Positions 47,780 to 59,141 of a DNA stretch of 64,000 nucleotides are shown in pieces. Below the pieces are notes generated by a model. The model was not told the origin of the DNA. It saw only the letters and a list, made by a program, of their open reading frames with translations, and searched no databases. This DNA is from Paramarasmius palmivorus (taxonomy: Eukaryota > Basidiomycota > Agaricomycetes > Agaricales > Marasmiaceae): the NCBI GenBank assembly GCA_037176845.1, contig JAYKXP010000051.1, positions 332,605-396,604 on the forward strand, read 5' to 3'. Within the stretch, counting starts at the first letter, position 1. Each line of letters starts with the position of its first letter. The translations under genes were made by a program, and so were the position numbers.

Positions 47780-49064
47780 ATGTTTTTCAAGCCAAAGTGG
47801 AACCCAACAGGACTGGTGAGTGTTTTGTATGGTTGAACCGCGCGACACACCTCTGAATTCGCTCGTATCAAGCATGTTTACATACCCGGGGGTAGTACTG
47901 GCCTCGGCCTCGCAGTTTCAATCCTGATGGTCCAGAAAGGAGCGCATGTGTCGATTGTAGCCCGAAACCAAGCCAACCTCGATAAGGCAATTGCAGTTCT
48001 TGCGGTGCGTGTTTTCGTCGCAGCAATGTGTCGAAAGACTCTGAATTACTTGTAGGAGCATCGAGTGTTTCCAGAGCAAAGGCTAGCCGCATACTCGTTC
48101 GACCTTTCTACTGGAAGCGGATCTGTCAAGGCTCTCGAGGCCGTCTGTGAACCATATGAAGGCCGTGCACCGGATGCTGTTCTTGCACTCGCGGGTATGG
48201 GCAGGCCAAAGTTCTTTGTGGAGATGACAGAAGAGGATCTTGTGCAAGGCATGAATGGTGCATATTGGGTACAAGCATGGACAGCTTGGGTGAGTCTTAT
48301 ATTGCTGACTTCTATTCGGGCTTCCGCTGAATCCATGTTCTCGTTCTGTAGGCAGCAGCAAAGATGATGGTCCGACAGCACAGAAAGGGCAAGATTGCGC
48401 TAGTCTCCTCGACATTGGGGTTCATGTCTTTCGTTGGCCACGCAAGCTACTCGCCAGGCAAACACGCCCTGAGAGGTACCCAATTGACAAGATCTCGACA
48501 ATTTAGCCTAGCTCACACCACTTGAATAGCTTTGGCCGACACACTACAATCTGAATTCATGTTATATGATATCGACGTTCACATATTCTTCCCCCCAACA
48601 ATGGTTACCGAAAGTTGGCTCGAGGAACTGAAGACCAAGCCAGCGTTAACGCACGAGATCGAGGGGCCTGATGCCGGGGTCTCGGTTGATTATGCTGCAT
48701 TGACACTCTACAAAGGTCTGCTGCGTCCTTCGGCCGAAGGGCTATATATGTTCTATTTTCTGATTTGTCCCAGGGATAAGGAATGGTCACCACCATATAG
48801 CAGCTGATTGGATTACCAAACTGTTTAGCTCGTCCACAAGAGGTGCCGCACCGAGGACCTACACTCTAATGGATATCTGCCTCGATATTACTGCTTGGGT
48901 AAGCTCGATCTTCTCCAGCATTGAAACCGTACTTGTTGCTGAATATGGGGCTTCCACAGGTAGCTATTCCTGTATGGCGCATAATGGTGGATAGGAAGGT
49001 TCGGAAGCATCGGGAACAGCATCAGAAACACCTCGAAGCCATAGGATTCTTCAAGACTGAATAA
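47780..49064 (+). CDS. TSC10: short-chain dehydrogenase, 3-ketodihydrosphingosine reductase-like
   Basis: A short first exon (MFFKPKWNPTGL) splices to HVYIPGGSTGLGLAVSIL, where GGSTGLG is the nucleotide-binding loop. ALVSSTLGFMSFVGHASYSP followed by GKHALR gives catalytic Ser, Tyr and Lys (YSPGK). FPPTMVTESWLEELKTKP is typical of KDSR/TSC10 enzymes, which reduce 3-ketodihydrosphingosine with NADPH in sphingolipid synthesis on the ER. The tail (WRIMVDRKVRKHREQ, then KHLEAIGFFKTE) follows a membrane-like segment, ICLDITAWVAIPVW. An N-terminal anchor is not obvious. At least five introns are present. Assignment to this subfamily rather than another SDR is likely but not certain. Confidence 0.82.
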
Positions 49065-49310
49065 CTTACGTTCACATGTTCTAATGTCCTTCATTACGTT
49101 CAATGTTGCACACTTGACCTCCAATCAGTTCCTCAGTGCCGAGAAGATTGCAAGCAAATAATGACTTCGATATTGGTATGCATTGGCTTAAAAGCTGGCC
49201 TTCACCCGTCTCGGGTATGAAATCTCTGCATAGTCCTCTCTATCACTTGAGGTATTTCAAATTGCGAAGCAACGTCCGGTCCGGCTCACCGTTCATGTGA
49301 CGGTTCGACC

Positions 49311-49320
49311 CTATATAAAT
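49311..49320 (+). promoter_or_regulatory. TATA box of the cytochrome b2-like gene
   Basis: CTATATAAAT lies about 50 bases upstream of the ATG at 49366, a near-consensus TATA element at standard spacing. Confidence 0.55.
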
Positions 49321-49365
49321 GCGACCAACTTGAGGACACGGACACCTAACCATCTACCGCGTCCC

Positions 49366-51540
49366 ATGCCTTACACGCTTGAGGAAGTAGCCGAACACAA
49401 CAAACCTACGTAAGTCAGTCATATCGCTGTTTACACACTAGCTAATGACTTCTCAGCTCTTGCTGGGTCATTATCAACCAACAAGTGTACGACGTCACTG
49501 AATTTCTTCTAGTAAGCGCCTATGTTCAGTAGTGCTTTGAGACTAACGACTCGTGTAAGGAGCACCCAGGTGGTGCAACTATCATACTGAAGTACGCAGG
49601 CCGCGATGCAACACGCGCATATGAGCCTATACACCCAAAAGACGCGCTTCAGAAGCATTTGCCATCTTCCAAACATCTAGGTCCACTACATGCCGATGCT
49701 GTAAAAACGCTAGCAGAAGCGGACATGAACAGGAAGAAGACAAAGGACGAGTTACGAGTAGAGCAAGCGAGGAAGCAGCGGCCTCCACTAAGCCGAATTC
49801 TAAGTTTAGCTGATATGGAGGTATTTTTTTCCTGTTTCCAGCAGGATTTATGGGTTAATGAGCCAATCCAGGCTGTTGCGCACAAGGTACTTCCTTACAA
49901 GGTGTACCGTTTCTACTCTACAGGTGCCGATGATGAAGTCTGTGGGTGTTTGGTTCACTAAAGCACTGTTCCATACTGTCCATTGATGTTGCCTTTTGTT
50001 AGCTCTCGGCGAAAACTCACGTGCCTTTACTCGTTTCTTCTTTAACGCGAGGGTAATGAGACCTGTCTCCAATTGTGACATCTCTACCACAATACTGGGA
50101 TTCAAGTCTTCTCTCCCCATATTCGCATGCGGTGCAGCTCTGGCAAAGCTTGGACACCCGTTAGGTTAGCTTTTCCTTGTCACTTTTAACGCGAGTCAAC
50201 TGAGGAAGGTAACAGGCGAAGTCAATATAACGCGTGCTTGTGGAAAGGCTGGAATTATCCAAATGATCTCAACTCATTGCTCATGCTCGTACTCCGAGAT
50301 TGCGGAGGCTGCTCTACCGTCGCAGCCGCTCTTCTTCCAGTTGTACAAGTCCAGCAACGACAAGAAAGCCGAGATGCTTGTACAAGAGGCGGAGCGTCTA
50401 GGATACAAATCTATCTGGCTGACCGTGGATGTTGCCCAAATAGGAAATCGCGAGAGAGACGTGAAGAGTGGATGGGAATTGGAAGCGCAGGAGAGCGGGC
50501 CAGTTTTGTACGACGAACAGGCAGACAGCGAGAATGTGAATTTCTTTGGGACGAGCAACCCGGTGGTGGCTCAGGATGATCAAAATATGACATGGGAGAA
50601 GGTGTGTTCCGCATTCTTGTCGAAAATAGCACATTGATGGCCGGCAGACGATACCATGGCTTCGTAGCGTGACGAAGCTGCCTATTGTGGTTAAAGGTTT
50701 GGCCACCGCTACCATCGTAATTATTCGCACTCAAAAGCCGATGTGTTCTAGGTGTTCAATCTGTCGAGGTATGAGCACACCGGGGCCAGTTGACTAGTTA
50801 CGAGACATGAGACTATTGATAGGACGCGGTTCTGGCTACGGAAGCGGGAGTGGATGGCATACTGCTTTCGAATCATGGGGGTAGGCTCGCCCAAATTCAA
50901 ATAGGGGATGTTGTAGCTAACTCGCTTTGCTGTTCAGGCCGACAACTAGAATAGTGAGTATTCCGTTGTTACTTTGACATTTGATTCTTCCTGTGCCGCG
51001 AAGTTCTCTTCCTCCGTTAGAAGTACTCTACAAGATTAGGAAGCAACGCCCAGACGTATTCGACAAAGCGGAGGGTAAGGACACAGTGTCTTTCCTCGTC
51101 TCGCAGGCTAATGAAAGGCAACTTCCAAGTGTACATGGACGGGGGTGTACGTCGAGGAACTGGTGAGCCGGACCTTAAGCCAAGGTATCAATTCCTAATT
51201 CCTTTCTTAGACGTAATAAAGGCTCTCTGTCTTGGTGCTAGGGCAGTCGGATTCGGACGAGCGTTTCTCTATGCTCAAAGCGTGAGCCATTCATCCTAGG
51301 ACTATACTACCAATAGTTAACCTTCCATAGGCGTATGGCGAAGCAGGTTGTGACAAGATAATCCAGATCCTTGAGCGCGAGATAACAACCGCAATGAGAT
51401 TATTGGGCGCTTCGAAACTTCGGGACCTTAAGCCAGAGATGGCGAGTTTTTGTCTAGAATATACTCACAATGAGGCTAACTGGTGCTGAATATAGGTCGA
51501 GAGGGTTGATTGGGAACCGATCGTTCATAGCAAATTGTAA
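49366..51540 (+). CDS. flavocytochrome b2-like 2-hydroxyacid dehydrogenase with C-terminal SKL
   Basis: It starts [14 protein letters not shown] with a cytochrome b5-type heme domain ([32 protein letters not shown]). The FMN-dependent hydroxyacid dehydrogenase barrel follows: [79 protein letters not shown] (catalytic His), [20 protein letters not shown] and [10 protein letters not shown]. It converts L-lactate or a related acid to the keto acid and passes electrons to the heme. Unlike yeast Cyb2 there is no long mitochondrial presequence. The last residues are VHSKL, a canonical peroxisomal PTS1. About ten introns are present. Confidence 0.9.
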
Positions 51541-51651
51541 GGCCCACACCCGCATGTAGTACCGATTTCGATTATGATCTAGCTTCATGATTATAACAAG
51601 TACAATAAATCACGTAGAAAGCAAAACAAGTCCAAGACGCCTATCGCTGAT

Positions 51652-53275
51652 TCATGCATGGAAGTCATCAACGCCCTGCGCACGCACTTTCCACATCCTA
51701 CCGCAACCCATCTCCGGGTTTGCTTCATTGTCATACTTCACTATAGGAGCCGGTTCTTCTGCGCCAGGCCCGGGGAGCTTCTGGTGTTTGAAGATGACGC
51801 CTCCTTCCTGGGGAATCATCAGATGAGAGAAGACAGTCGAGCTGAAGGTGACCTACCATCCCAAGGCTCATGTGTATGCCGGGCGTATCGGGAATATATT
51901 CCTCGAGTTTCAGTTCCTTCGAGTGATTGCCGTTGACGTGTCCATTGACCTGCCCGTTCTCGTGTTCTTGGACACGCCGATTCATGTATCCGTTTGCATG
52001 TCCGTTTGCATGCCCGTTGGCTTTCCCGTTGACGTGCCCATTGGAGTGACCATTGACACCCAGGTATCCTTTCATCATCCTTTCAATGTTTGTTGCGACT
52101 ACTTGTGCCTGCGCTACTCCGGGTCGTGCGGCTTTGTGGGCACCAGTATCCGCCACATCACCTATCGCAAACACATTGGGGTATGGTATGCTCGACTCTC
52201 CGTCAATTTGAAGTGTAGGCTTGACTTTGACAAACTTGGTTAGCGGGTCAATAGCATCAGGGGAAAGGGATTCAAGCGGGGCTGAGAGTGGAATGGCTCC
52301 GATGCACAGGTACTGCAATCGAGATCATTAGAAATGTCCGTGATGATGCTCAAATGGAACCTACGACTAAATCAGCCTTTATATTTCCTCCTCCGGAAAG
52401 CTGAACATCAAATGGACCTTGACCCTCCTCAAACCCGCCGGGTGGTACCACGACTCGATTGTTGAGAACAACATCAATGCCAAGTTCTTTACATCTGTCC
52501 ATGACGATCTTGTGTAGACCAGGACCGAACCGGTTCATCAAGCGATCTCGAGAGTGGACGATCGTGACGTGCTTGTCCTTGGTAGGACCAAATGTCTTGG
52601 TGTCGGTGGCAAGCTCTGCGACGAGGGAATGAGGCATTACAGACTGAGGTGGGATAGACACCCACGGATTCCATATGCGCCGCCTCCTACGACAACAATG
52701 TTCTGGGCTTTATCAGCCCTCTTCTGAAAGTCACGATAAGTTGCAATGCCTGTCTTCTTGTCGATGGGGGTGAGAGGTCCGCGTGGTCCAGTACCAGTTG
52801 CGAGGATGAGGTAGTCGTACGGGATATGTTCACCGCTCTCTAGAAGGACGTGTTTTGCATGAATTCCCTTGGCGATTCCTTGCACGACTTTCGCAGCGGA
52901 TGAGGGTAGCGTTGCATTGTCCGAAAGATCTAAGAGCCCAGTATCTGCTTCACGGAAGAAACTGGACGTGTAGGGGATATAGGCTTTGTGTTCAAAGCCG
53001 GGTACAACACTCGCACGTGGAAAAGCGAAGAGATGCTAGCAGAAATAGTGAGACGATATCCTATCTTGCTAACTGAGTGATATACCTGAAAATGTGTGTT
53101 CTTTTCAACGAGAACGACGTCGTGAGTCTTGTGAACTATGGGTGCCAGGAGATCGACGGCTTTGATACCTATATAGTCTTTTCGTTCAAGAAGCACTACA
53201 TAAAAATTTGAAGGTGCGGCACGTACCGACATAGCTCCCTCCAATGACTACGACATTAGGTCTTCCATTAACCAT
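51652..53275 (-). CDS. AIF/AMID-like FAD-dependent oxidoreductase
   Basis: It starts MVNGRPNVVVIGGSYVGIKA, an FAD dinucleotide fold. It continues with HDVVLVEKNTHF, LFAFPRASVVPGFE, YDYLILATGTG, an NAD-binding loop NIVVVGGGAYGI, and PNVFAIGDVADTGAHKAARP. It resembles human AIFM2/FSP1 and yeast Aif1-type enzymes, NAD(P)H quinone oxidoreductases linked to apoptosis-like death or lipid antioxidant defence. The last intron removes the stretch after HMSLGM, so the spliced protein ends EEGGVIF-like text, KHQKLPGPGAEEPAP and CGRMWKVRAQGVDDFHA. An unusual Asn-Gly-His repeat of about 45 residues interrupts the C-terminal third. Confidence 0.88.
51930..52070 (-). repeat. Asn-Gly-His coding minisatellite inside the AMID-like gene
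   Basis: In the minus-strand reading frame the protein repeats units such as NGHSNGHVNGKANGHANG and then NGYMN, HENGQVNGHVNGNH. The DNA units (for example GGGCATGCAAAC) are 6 to 12 bases long and diverged. It replaces what is normally a short loop in the family. Confidence 0.8.
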
Positions 53276-53711
53276 TCTTGCGATATTTCGGGTAATGAGC
53301 CTCTGGCTGTGAGAAAATCGGAGGACTGAGGAGAGGAGAATGATTGCAGCTTGCGAGGCGAGGTCCCGCTGGATTTAAACATTTTCAAGCGAATATTTAT
53401 AGCAACGATTCAGGATGGTGCGGAACACGGTGGAGGACAAGGAAGAACCAGGTATGATAAGATTCAGATGCCTTAATCAGCCATTACTGTATCAGATAAG
53501 ATCCGTAACCATCTTATCGTGTCAGCACACGACGCGGGTAATCTTCTCCCTCCATTCAACCACTCTGGACCTCTCTCCGAATCTCCTTTCTCATTCATTA
53601 CGGCCGCGACTTTACATCGGAACTACGGCTTTTGAAACATATCGAGTCATCTCGCTCACGTTACCCGCGGTAGCATCTGGTAGCATCCGTTCGCGTCGCC
53701 CATCGCACCAT
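53276..53711. promoter_or_regulatory. divergent promoter region
   Basis: It lies between the flavoprotein gene (minus) and the coiled-coil gene (plus). Part of it is open in the plus frame (53415-53711) before the chosen ATG, but without a conserved sequence. Its right half is C/T-rich, as in fungal leaders. Confidence 0.4.
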
Positions 53712-56700
53712 ATGTCTTCGAGAGTGATGGACGACCCTTTCCAACAAGTATCGGCACTCACGACGATTGTGACATCTCTTGGTGGACCCAACATTAATCC
53801 TGAGGATATTCGATGGGTTATGCAGGTTGATAAGGGAAGGGAACTCGTGGAATGGCTAGTGTCTCAAGTCCAAGACGTGGACTTGGATGACGCAGAGGGT
53901 TTTCGTGCCTCTTTATCACAAATAGCATTGGAAAAGGAAGAACATGACATGTACGCGGGTCAATCCAAATCGATAGTCTCAACGTATCTGATCTCTAGCG
54001 CGTTGTAGCCTCGGAGCACAGACAATGCTTACCGGCCCCGGGAGCCTCGCTGAAGTCGATACAACCCAGTACATCCCGCCTAGCAGACAGAGGTCCGATT
54101 GATTGTCTCAAAGCATCCTTGAACCTCTTTTCTTACCACTGAGCACCAGAGAGCGCGTTATTCTCTTTGAAAATTTGGCATATACCACGGAGAACGAAGT
54201 ATATGTGTTGAAAAACCGTATTCAGCAGACCGAGTATGTCCATCAGTAATCACACTTTTGTTTCGGCTAAAGGTATGGCTACAGGTTAGCTTCCAAGCAT
54301 CTAGCTCACACCATGAACAAACTCAACTCCGAAATTCAGCAAATGAAGTGCGATAACGAGGGGTTGCATGAACGACTATCGGAATTGAGCATCGAAGTGA
54401 CGCGTTTATATTTTCCTGCCTTGTCAGATACGCTGACGCCTTTGAGAAGAATAACAGCGTAATCACCACCGCCGTATCTCGTGCCTCCGATTTGTTGGAG
54501 GAATTTTCGTCATCCATGAAACGAGAGCCTAACTCGCAGCCAGAGAAAGCATACCTCGATCGGATTCTCAACCTTCGGACAAGATACATTAACGATTACC
54601 AAAACATCACCAGAGACATTGACCATGCTAAGGAACGTATGACGTCCGCAAGCGCGATCGAGGCCGAAGCGAACTTTCTACATGCGGCACTGTACGAAGT
54701 GGACTTTTAGGCGGGTCAAACGCTATACATGCGTGCAGAAGAGGCTGCGCTGGTCAAAGAGATGGTGGCGATAGCTCACGTCATTAACGAATCCGACGGT
54801 GCCATCTACGAGATTTTGCAGAGGTTAGACATGCCAGGCCCGGACTCTCTGTCACCGGTGGATATTCAGCAAGAACTGGAAGGCGCTTGGCGTAGAGATC
54901 AGATGGCATTGTTAGATACTAGGGAGACTGTTCTGAAACAGGTTCGATGTCCCGTGCTTGATTATAGCAGGTACTGAAGTACAGGCTACAGATGAATTCT
55001 GCCTTTGAGGAGATACTTTTACAACCTCTCCAGGACCTGCATGAAACCTTGTCCACCAAGGCGGAGTTGCTCAAGGGGACCGTGGACCACGCCACGGATC
55101 TTCGCGACGAATTGGACGATATTCATTCTTGTCTGACGAATGCTCAAGCACATGACACGCCTGTACACGACGAAAATATTGAAGAACCCACACTCGTCGA
55201 ACAGCAACTTATCGAACTTCTGAAGGAACATGAAGGCGTGTCTATTCACCTATTCACCTGTTTGATGTCCTGAACACTTCTTTCTGTAGATTTGCGGCCA
55301 CGGGATGTGCCACCACTTGATTTGCTTGACGATAATGATCTGCTCACTGAATTGGGCACTCTAGTTGAGCAGAACAGAAACCTTGAGAAAGTAGGACAGC
55401 ATTGGGTGTCTACATTAGCAGTTCATTTGAACAGACTGTGGGCCTTTCTCGTCAATTCTGAAGGGCACCGACTAATTTGCCACTAGACACTCAAATCACA
55501 ATGCAGCATTGTCTGCAACATAATGACCGGTGTAGTCCCGGCCTTTCACGGATATGCGCATAACCGCCCATGTCAGACTGGGTATCATCCCAAGTACAGA
55601 GAGGGTGTTGGGATCGAAGACTTTGAAGGCTGTGAACGGATCAATTCCCTTTCCAACCAATATGCATCAACAACGCGGCTCACAACCCGATTTCATCGGC
55701 GGCAAACTTACCAGGAGTTCATGGATTTCAATGATGAAGACAAGTTCGCATCATCTGGTATGTTTTTCATTTGATGTTGATAATAGAGGCTAAACGTGCC
55801 TATTCCACAAGCCGACTTCATCTACCAGAATTATCGACAGGCCGTTGAGCATATTGCACGAAACCTGCATGTCTTCGAAGAGCTCTGCAAAACGCTCAAG
55901 ATATCTCCAGCCGACTGTGAGAGCTTCTTGGAGATGGAGATTCAGTACTTCAAGACTCCGTCGACTCTTTCCGAGGATCTGGACAAGGAAGAGGAATATG
56001 TTAACTTGCTCCAAAAGCTCTGGGCGGCCGAGTACGTATGATTTGTTTCTTAGCAACATTACCTCACTATGCCGCCCTTACAGGAAGGCATCAACCACTG
56101 CACACACGGAATGGAAAAAGCTCGGTACACCCTCAGCACACGGCTGGACCGACAAGCAAATTCGAAGGGTGAAGGCACGGAACACATCCACATTCACCAA
56201 TCTTGGGACAATTCAGGAGCAAGTCGCATGCTTTGAGGACGACCATGGAATATATCCTCGATGGAATTCATTTGACCCCGAATTCCTTACAGCTCAAGAT
56301 CACATCCGAGAGGCCGAATATCGCCGTGCCGTTGACGAATTGCATCATTCTGTTGCGGCTCGGCTATTGGAAATGTCAAAACTTTCTGCAAGTGGTCTTT
56401 GTAAGTTCCCTCTCGTCGTTTTCTGGTGGAAACGCTAATCGAAAGTTGAAACCAGGTTATAAACAACGCGACAAGATCACTAATGCCCTCAAGGCACGTG
56501 CTGGTGCTGTTCGCAGTGCACTGGATCGTCATAATGCTGCCGCTGCTAAGGTTAAAGGCCGGGGACCAATTCTCTGGGACGACGTCGTGAAAATGGTCTC
56601 TTTAGCTGACTTGGACTATCTGAAGGATACACGCCTCAATATCCAGACAGTTCCCTGGGCCAAGCCGGAGAACCGGAACGCAATGGAACTCCACTTTGGT

Positions 56701-57259
56701 CTGGAACGTGCAAAGGAAGAAATCAATCGTCTGAATGTTGAGATCAAACGGCTCATTTCATTCATGATCGATGATGAAGCTGATTTCTGGCTCGCGATTG
56801 ATGAAATTGCTACCGGCGATACCCAGCCGACTCAAGAGCAATTGGATTTCAGGGTGTACTTACAGCGAGAATATAGGAGGAGGAAGGCAGTCCATTGGAG
56901 AATGGCAGAACGTCTTCTGCTAATAAGCAAGCTTCCAGGATTCAGTGGTATGTATCAACTTCCCTTATAGGTCTCTTTGTTAACTCTCAGCTGTACCTAC
57001 AGGTGATCTGATACCCGGACATCGCGTGGACCGGGGGACGTTCAAATCGGCGTTGGCACCGCTACCCGAATGGGCATCTCAAGTTCTTGGAATTTCCCGT
57101 GAACCATTGGCCTGGGAGAGTGATTCCCCTCCCGCGTACAGTTCCTCAGCTGTGTCTGGTGGGTCGTCAATGGAAGGTGAGATTTTAGAACTATTCAATG
57201 AACGAGGGATAGAGCCAGAACATCTGGTCACATTTATGGAAAAGGTCGCGCTAGAATAG
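53712..57259 (+). CDS. coiled-coil protein, HAUS augmin subunit 3-like
   Basis: It starts MSSRVMDDPFQQVSALTTIV. The N-terminal block with INPEDIRWVMQVDKGRELVE and WLVSQVQDVD recalls the conserved N-terminus of HAUS3 (an acidic D-W, then L-E-W). Long helical, heptad-rich exons follow: TTENEVYVLKNRIQQTEYAS, LNSEIQQMKCDNEGLHERL, TSASAIEAEANFLHAALYE, LVKEMVAIAHVINESDGAI, KDTRLNIQTVPWAKPENRN and ERAKEEINRLNVEIKRLISF. The last exon ends TFMEKVALE at 57259. HAUS proteins help nucleate microtubules from existing ones in the spindle. At least ten introns are present, and several joins are approximate. It could instead be another spindle coiled-coil protein. Confidence 0.5.
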
Positions 57260-57365
57260 TCATGTCATGTAATTGGAATTTGTCTGATATATTTTACTCG
57301 TCCCTGTTCTGCTTGGTCTGTTTTCCTAAGATCCAAATCAGACGTTTGAGGGATATCTTGGCAAT

Positions 57366-58172
57366 TCAAATATTCACACTTACTGAGTCGTCGGAGTCTT
57401 TCCTTCTCTGACAAAATTGAACGGTGAGATGCACGATACTTGGCTGCAGCTTCATTTGCCTTTGCTCGTGAACGTTTCCTGGTTCCCAGTGTGTCAGTCT
57501 TTGGAGATAGTAAACGGGATTATTAGACGTGCACCTATTAGTTGGCCTGGCTATTTCCTTATGTTCACCGGCATTGGGAGTGTTCTTGTATAGCCTGACA
57601 AAAGGATTAGTATCTGTGTACTCACGGATATTGAGAGATACATACTCTAGCCCCTCCGAGTCTTGAGTAGCCATGGAAGCCTCTAACGTATATTGCCGAA
57701 CCTTCTCCTCAAGCCGGTTGATGAGTTTCTTATTGCCTACACATCTGTCAGTAATGAAAGCGCCCAAATGAAGTATTGTATACGTACTCTCATTGGTTGC
57801 TTGTTCAATCTCAAGTTTGGTTTGTAGGGCATTGATAGACGACAGCAATTCATCTACGTCGCCACGCTCATCGCTAAGCGACTTCTCCAACTTCTTGATC
57901 ATCCCGCGCTGCTCCTTGATGACTTCTTTCAAACGGATAGCCTTCTCCTGGTATGTTTCTGCCAGTCCTCGTGACTCTTCAACCTGTTCTATCAGGGTGT
58001 CTTGATCTGATATATAGTGGAAGAGACGATTGTTCAATTCATACACCTTTTCCTTGAGTTCGTCATATGTGAGCTCAAGGTCATCAGGGAAATCATTGAC
58101 AGGGCGGGATAGTGAGGGAGAGGGAGAGGGAGAAGGAGAGTAACCGGGTGAGGATGGTGGGTGTGGATCCAT
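57366..58172 (-). CDS. coiled-coil protein of unknown function
   Basis: It starts at 58172 with a Ser/Pro repeat (MDPHPPSSPGYSPSPSPSPS) and goes into a long heptad coiled coil (LTYDELKEKVYELNNRLF, LKEVIKEQRGMIKKLEKSL, INALQTKLEIEQATNES, KLINRLEEKVRQYTLEAS). The last exons after ATQDSEGLE are uncertain because GTATGT and TGTCAG sites suggest an intron there. It resembles short scaffold proteins of spindle poles or septa, but no family is recognised. It converges on the HAUS3-like gene with about 100 bases between stops. Confidence 0.6.
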   Translation of the reverse strand: MDPHPPSSPGYSPSPSPSPSLSRPVNDFPDDLELTYDELKEKVYELNNRLFHYISDQDTLIEQVEESRGLAETYQEKAIRLKEVIKEQRGMIKKLEKSLSDERGDVDELLSSINALQTKLEIEQATNESTYTILHLGAFITDRCVGNKKLINRLEEKVRQYTLEASMATQDSEGLEYVSLNIREYTDTNPFVRLYKNTPNAGEHKEIARPTNRCTSNNPVYYLQRLTHWEPGNVHEQRQMKLQPSIVHLTVQFCQRRKDSDDSVSVNI

Positions 58173-59141
58173 AACACGGTAGACGTTTAGAGACAAATGT
58201 CTATTTGAAATATTATGCACGCGGAGGAGGAAGTATAGCATGGGCGCTTACTGTGCGCTTACTCGCAGCGTTTGTACTTGAATTATTGTTCAGACTTTGT
58301 ATATGCAGATAGAGTGACAACCAAAGGCTATAGCATAAGAGAATACATATCAACTCAATAATCACGCAGTCAATAGCAGCCTGAATTATGCTGGAAACAC
58401 ATTACAGTGAAATTATCACCACGGAATCACCACAGAATCACCACGGCATCACCACAGAATCACCACGCTCGAATGTTTTGCTAGTCCGCTGTTATTTAAT
58501 GCTCTGCTACCGACTAAATAGGTTTCTGTATCATTCATATTACCATTCAATGCTTTTCCGCGTGTTTTCTTGCTACCCTCCAGACTGTACTCAATGATAT
58601 ATCTCAGTGAAGGTAAAGCGCTCACGCGGAAGTATAATCTTAACAATCACAGTACGAACATGTCGAGTTGAACCTAGCTATAACTTGACTTACACAAGTC
58701 TAATGTAATGGTGAGTAGAGATTCCAATGCCAATCTACAATGAGTATTCTAACACTTATTCCCAGTTCATAAGATCATGAATGGATGTAACTGGCAATGC
58801 GAATGTTGCAGAAGAACTTTGACTAGTATAGCCGCATGACAAATTGTCAACCTAATTTGACGAAATCTCGACTTGTCCCGCTATATTTCTATTTCTCTGG
58901 GATATACTCAGACTAATGCACCTACTTGGGGTACCAACTTTGGTGCAGGAGTGGTTATGCAGAAAGCTGAGTCGTAGCATGTTGCAAAACTGTTGACTTA
59001 GGAGGTGTGAATCTTTAGCCAAATATATCACTGGCAAGCTCGGCACTTGATCATATCAGGCGCACTGATTGGGATGATAAAAGGAACCACCTCACCTCTT
59101 TCTTCACGCCACTCGCCTTTCCAACCCCCCACATTTCTGCC
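58173..59141. other. intergenic region with an 11-bp tandem array
   Basis: About 1 kb, A/T-rich, no gene supported. It contains the tandem array at 58415-58469. A TGATAAAAGG patch near 59074 may be a TATA-like element for the next gene. Confidence 0.45.
58415..58469. repeat. five-copy 11-bp tandem repeat
   Basis: Five units of ATCACCACRGM (ATCACCACGGA, ATCACCACAGA, ATCACCACGGC, ATCACCACAGA, ATCACCACGCT) lie end to end. The alternation of G and A at position 9 suggests a 22-bp higher-order unit. Confidence 0.9.
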
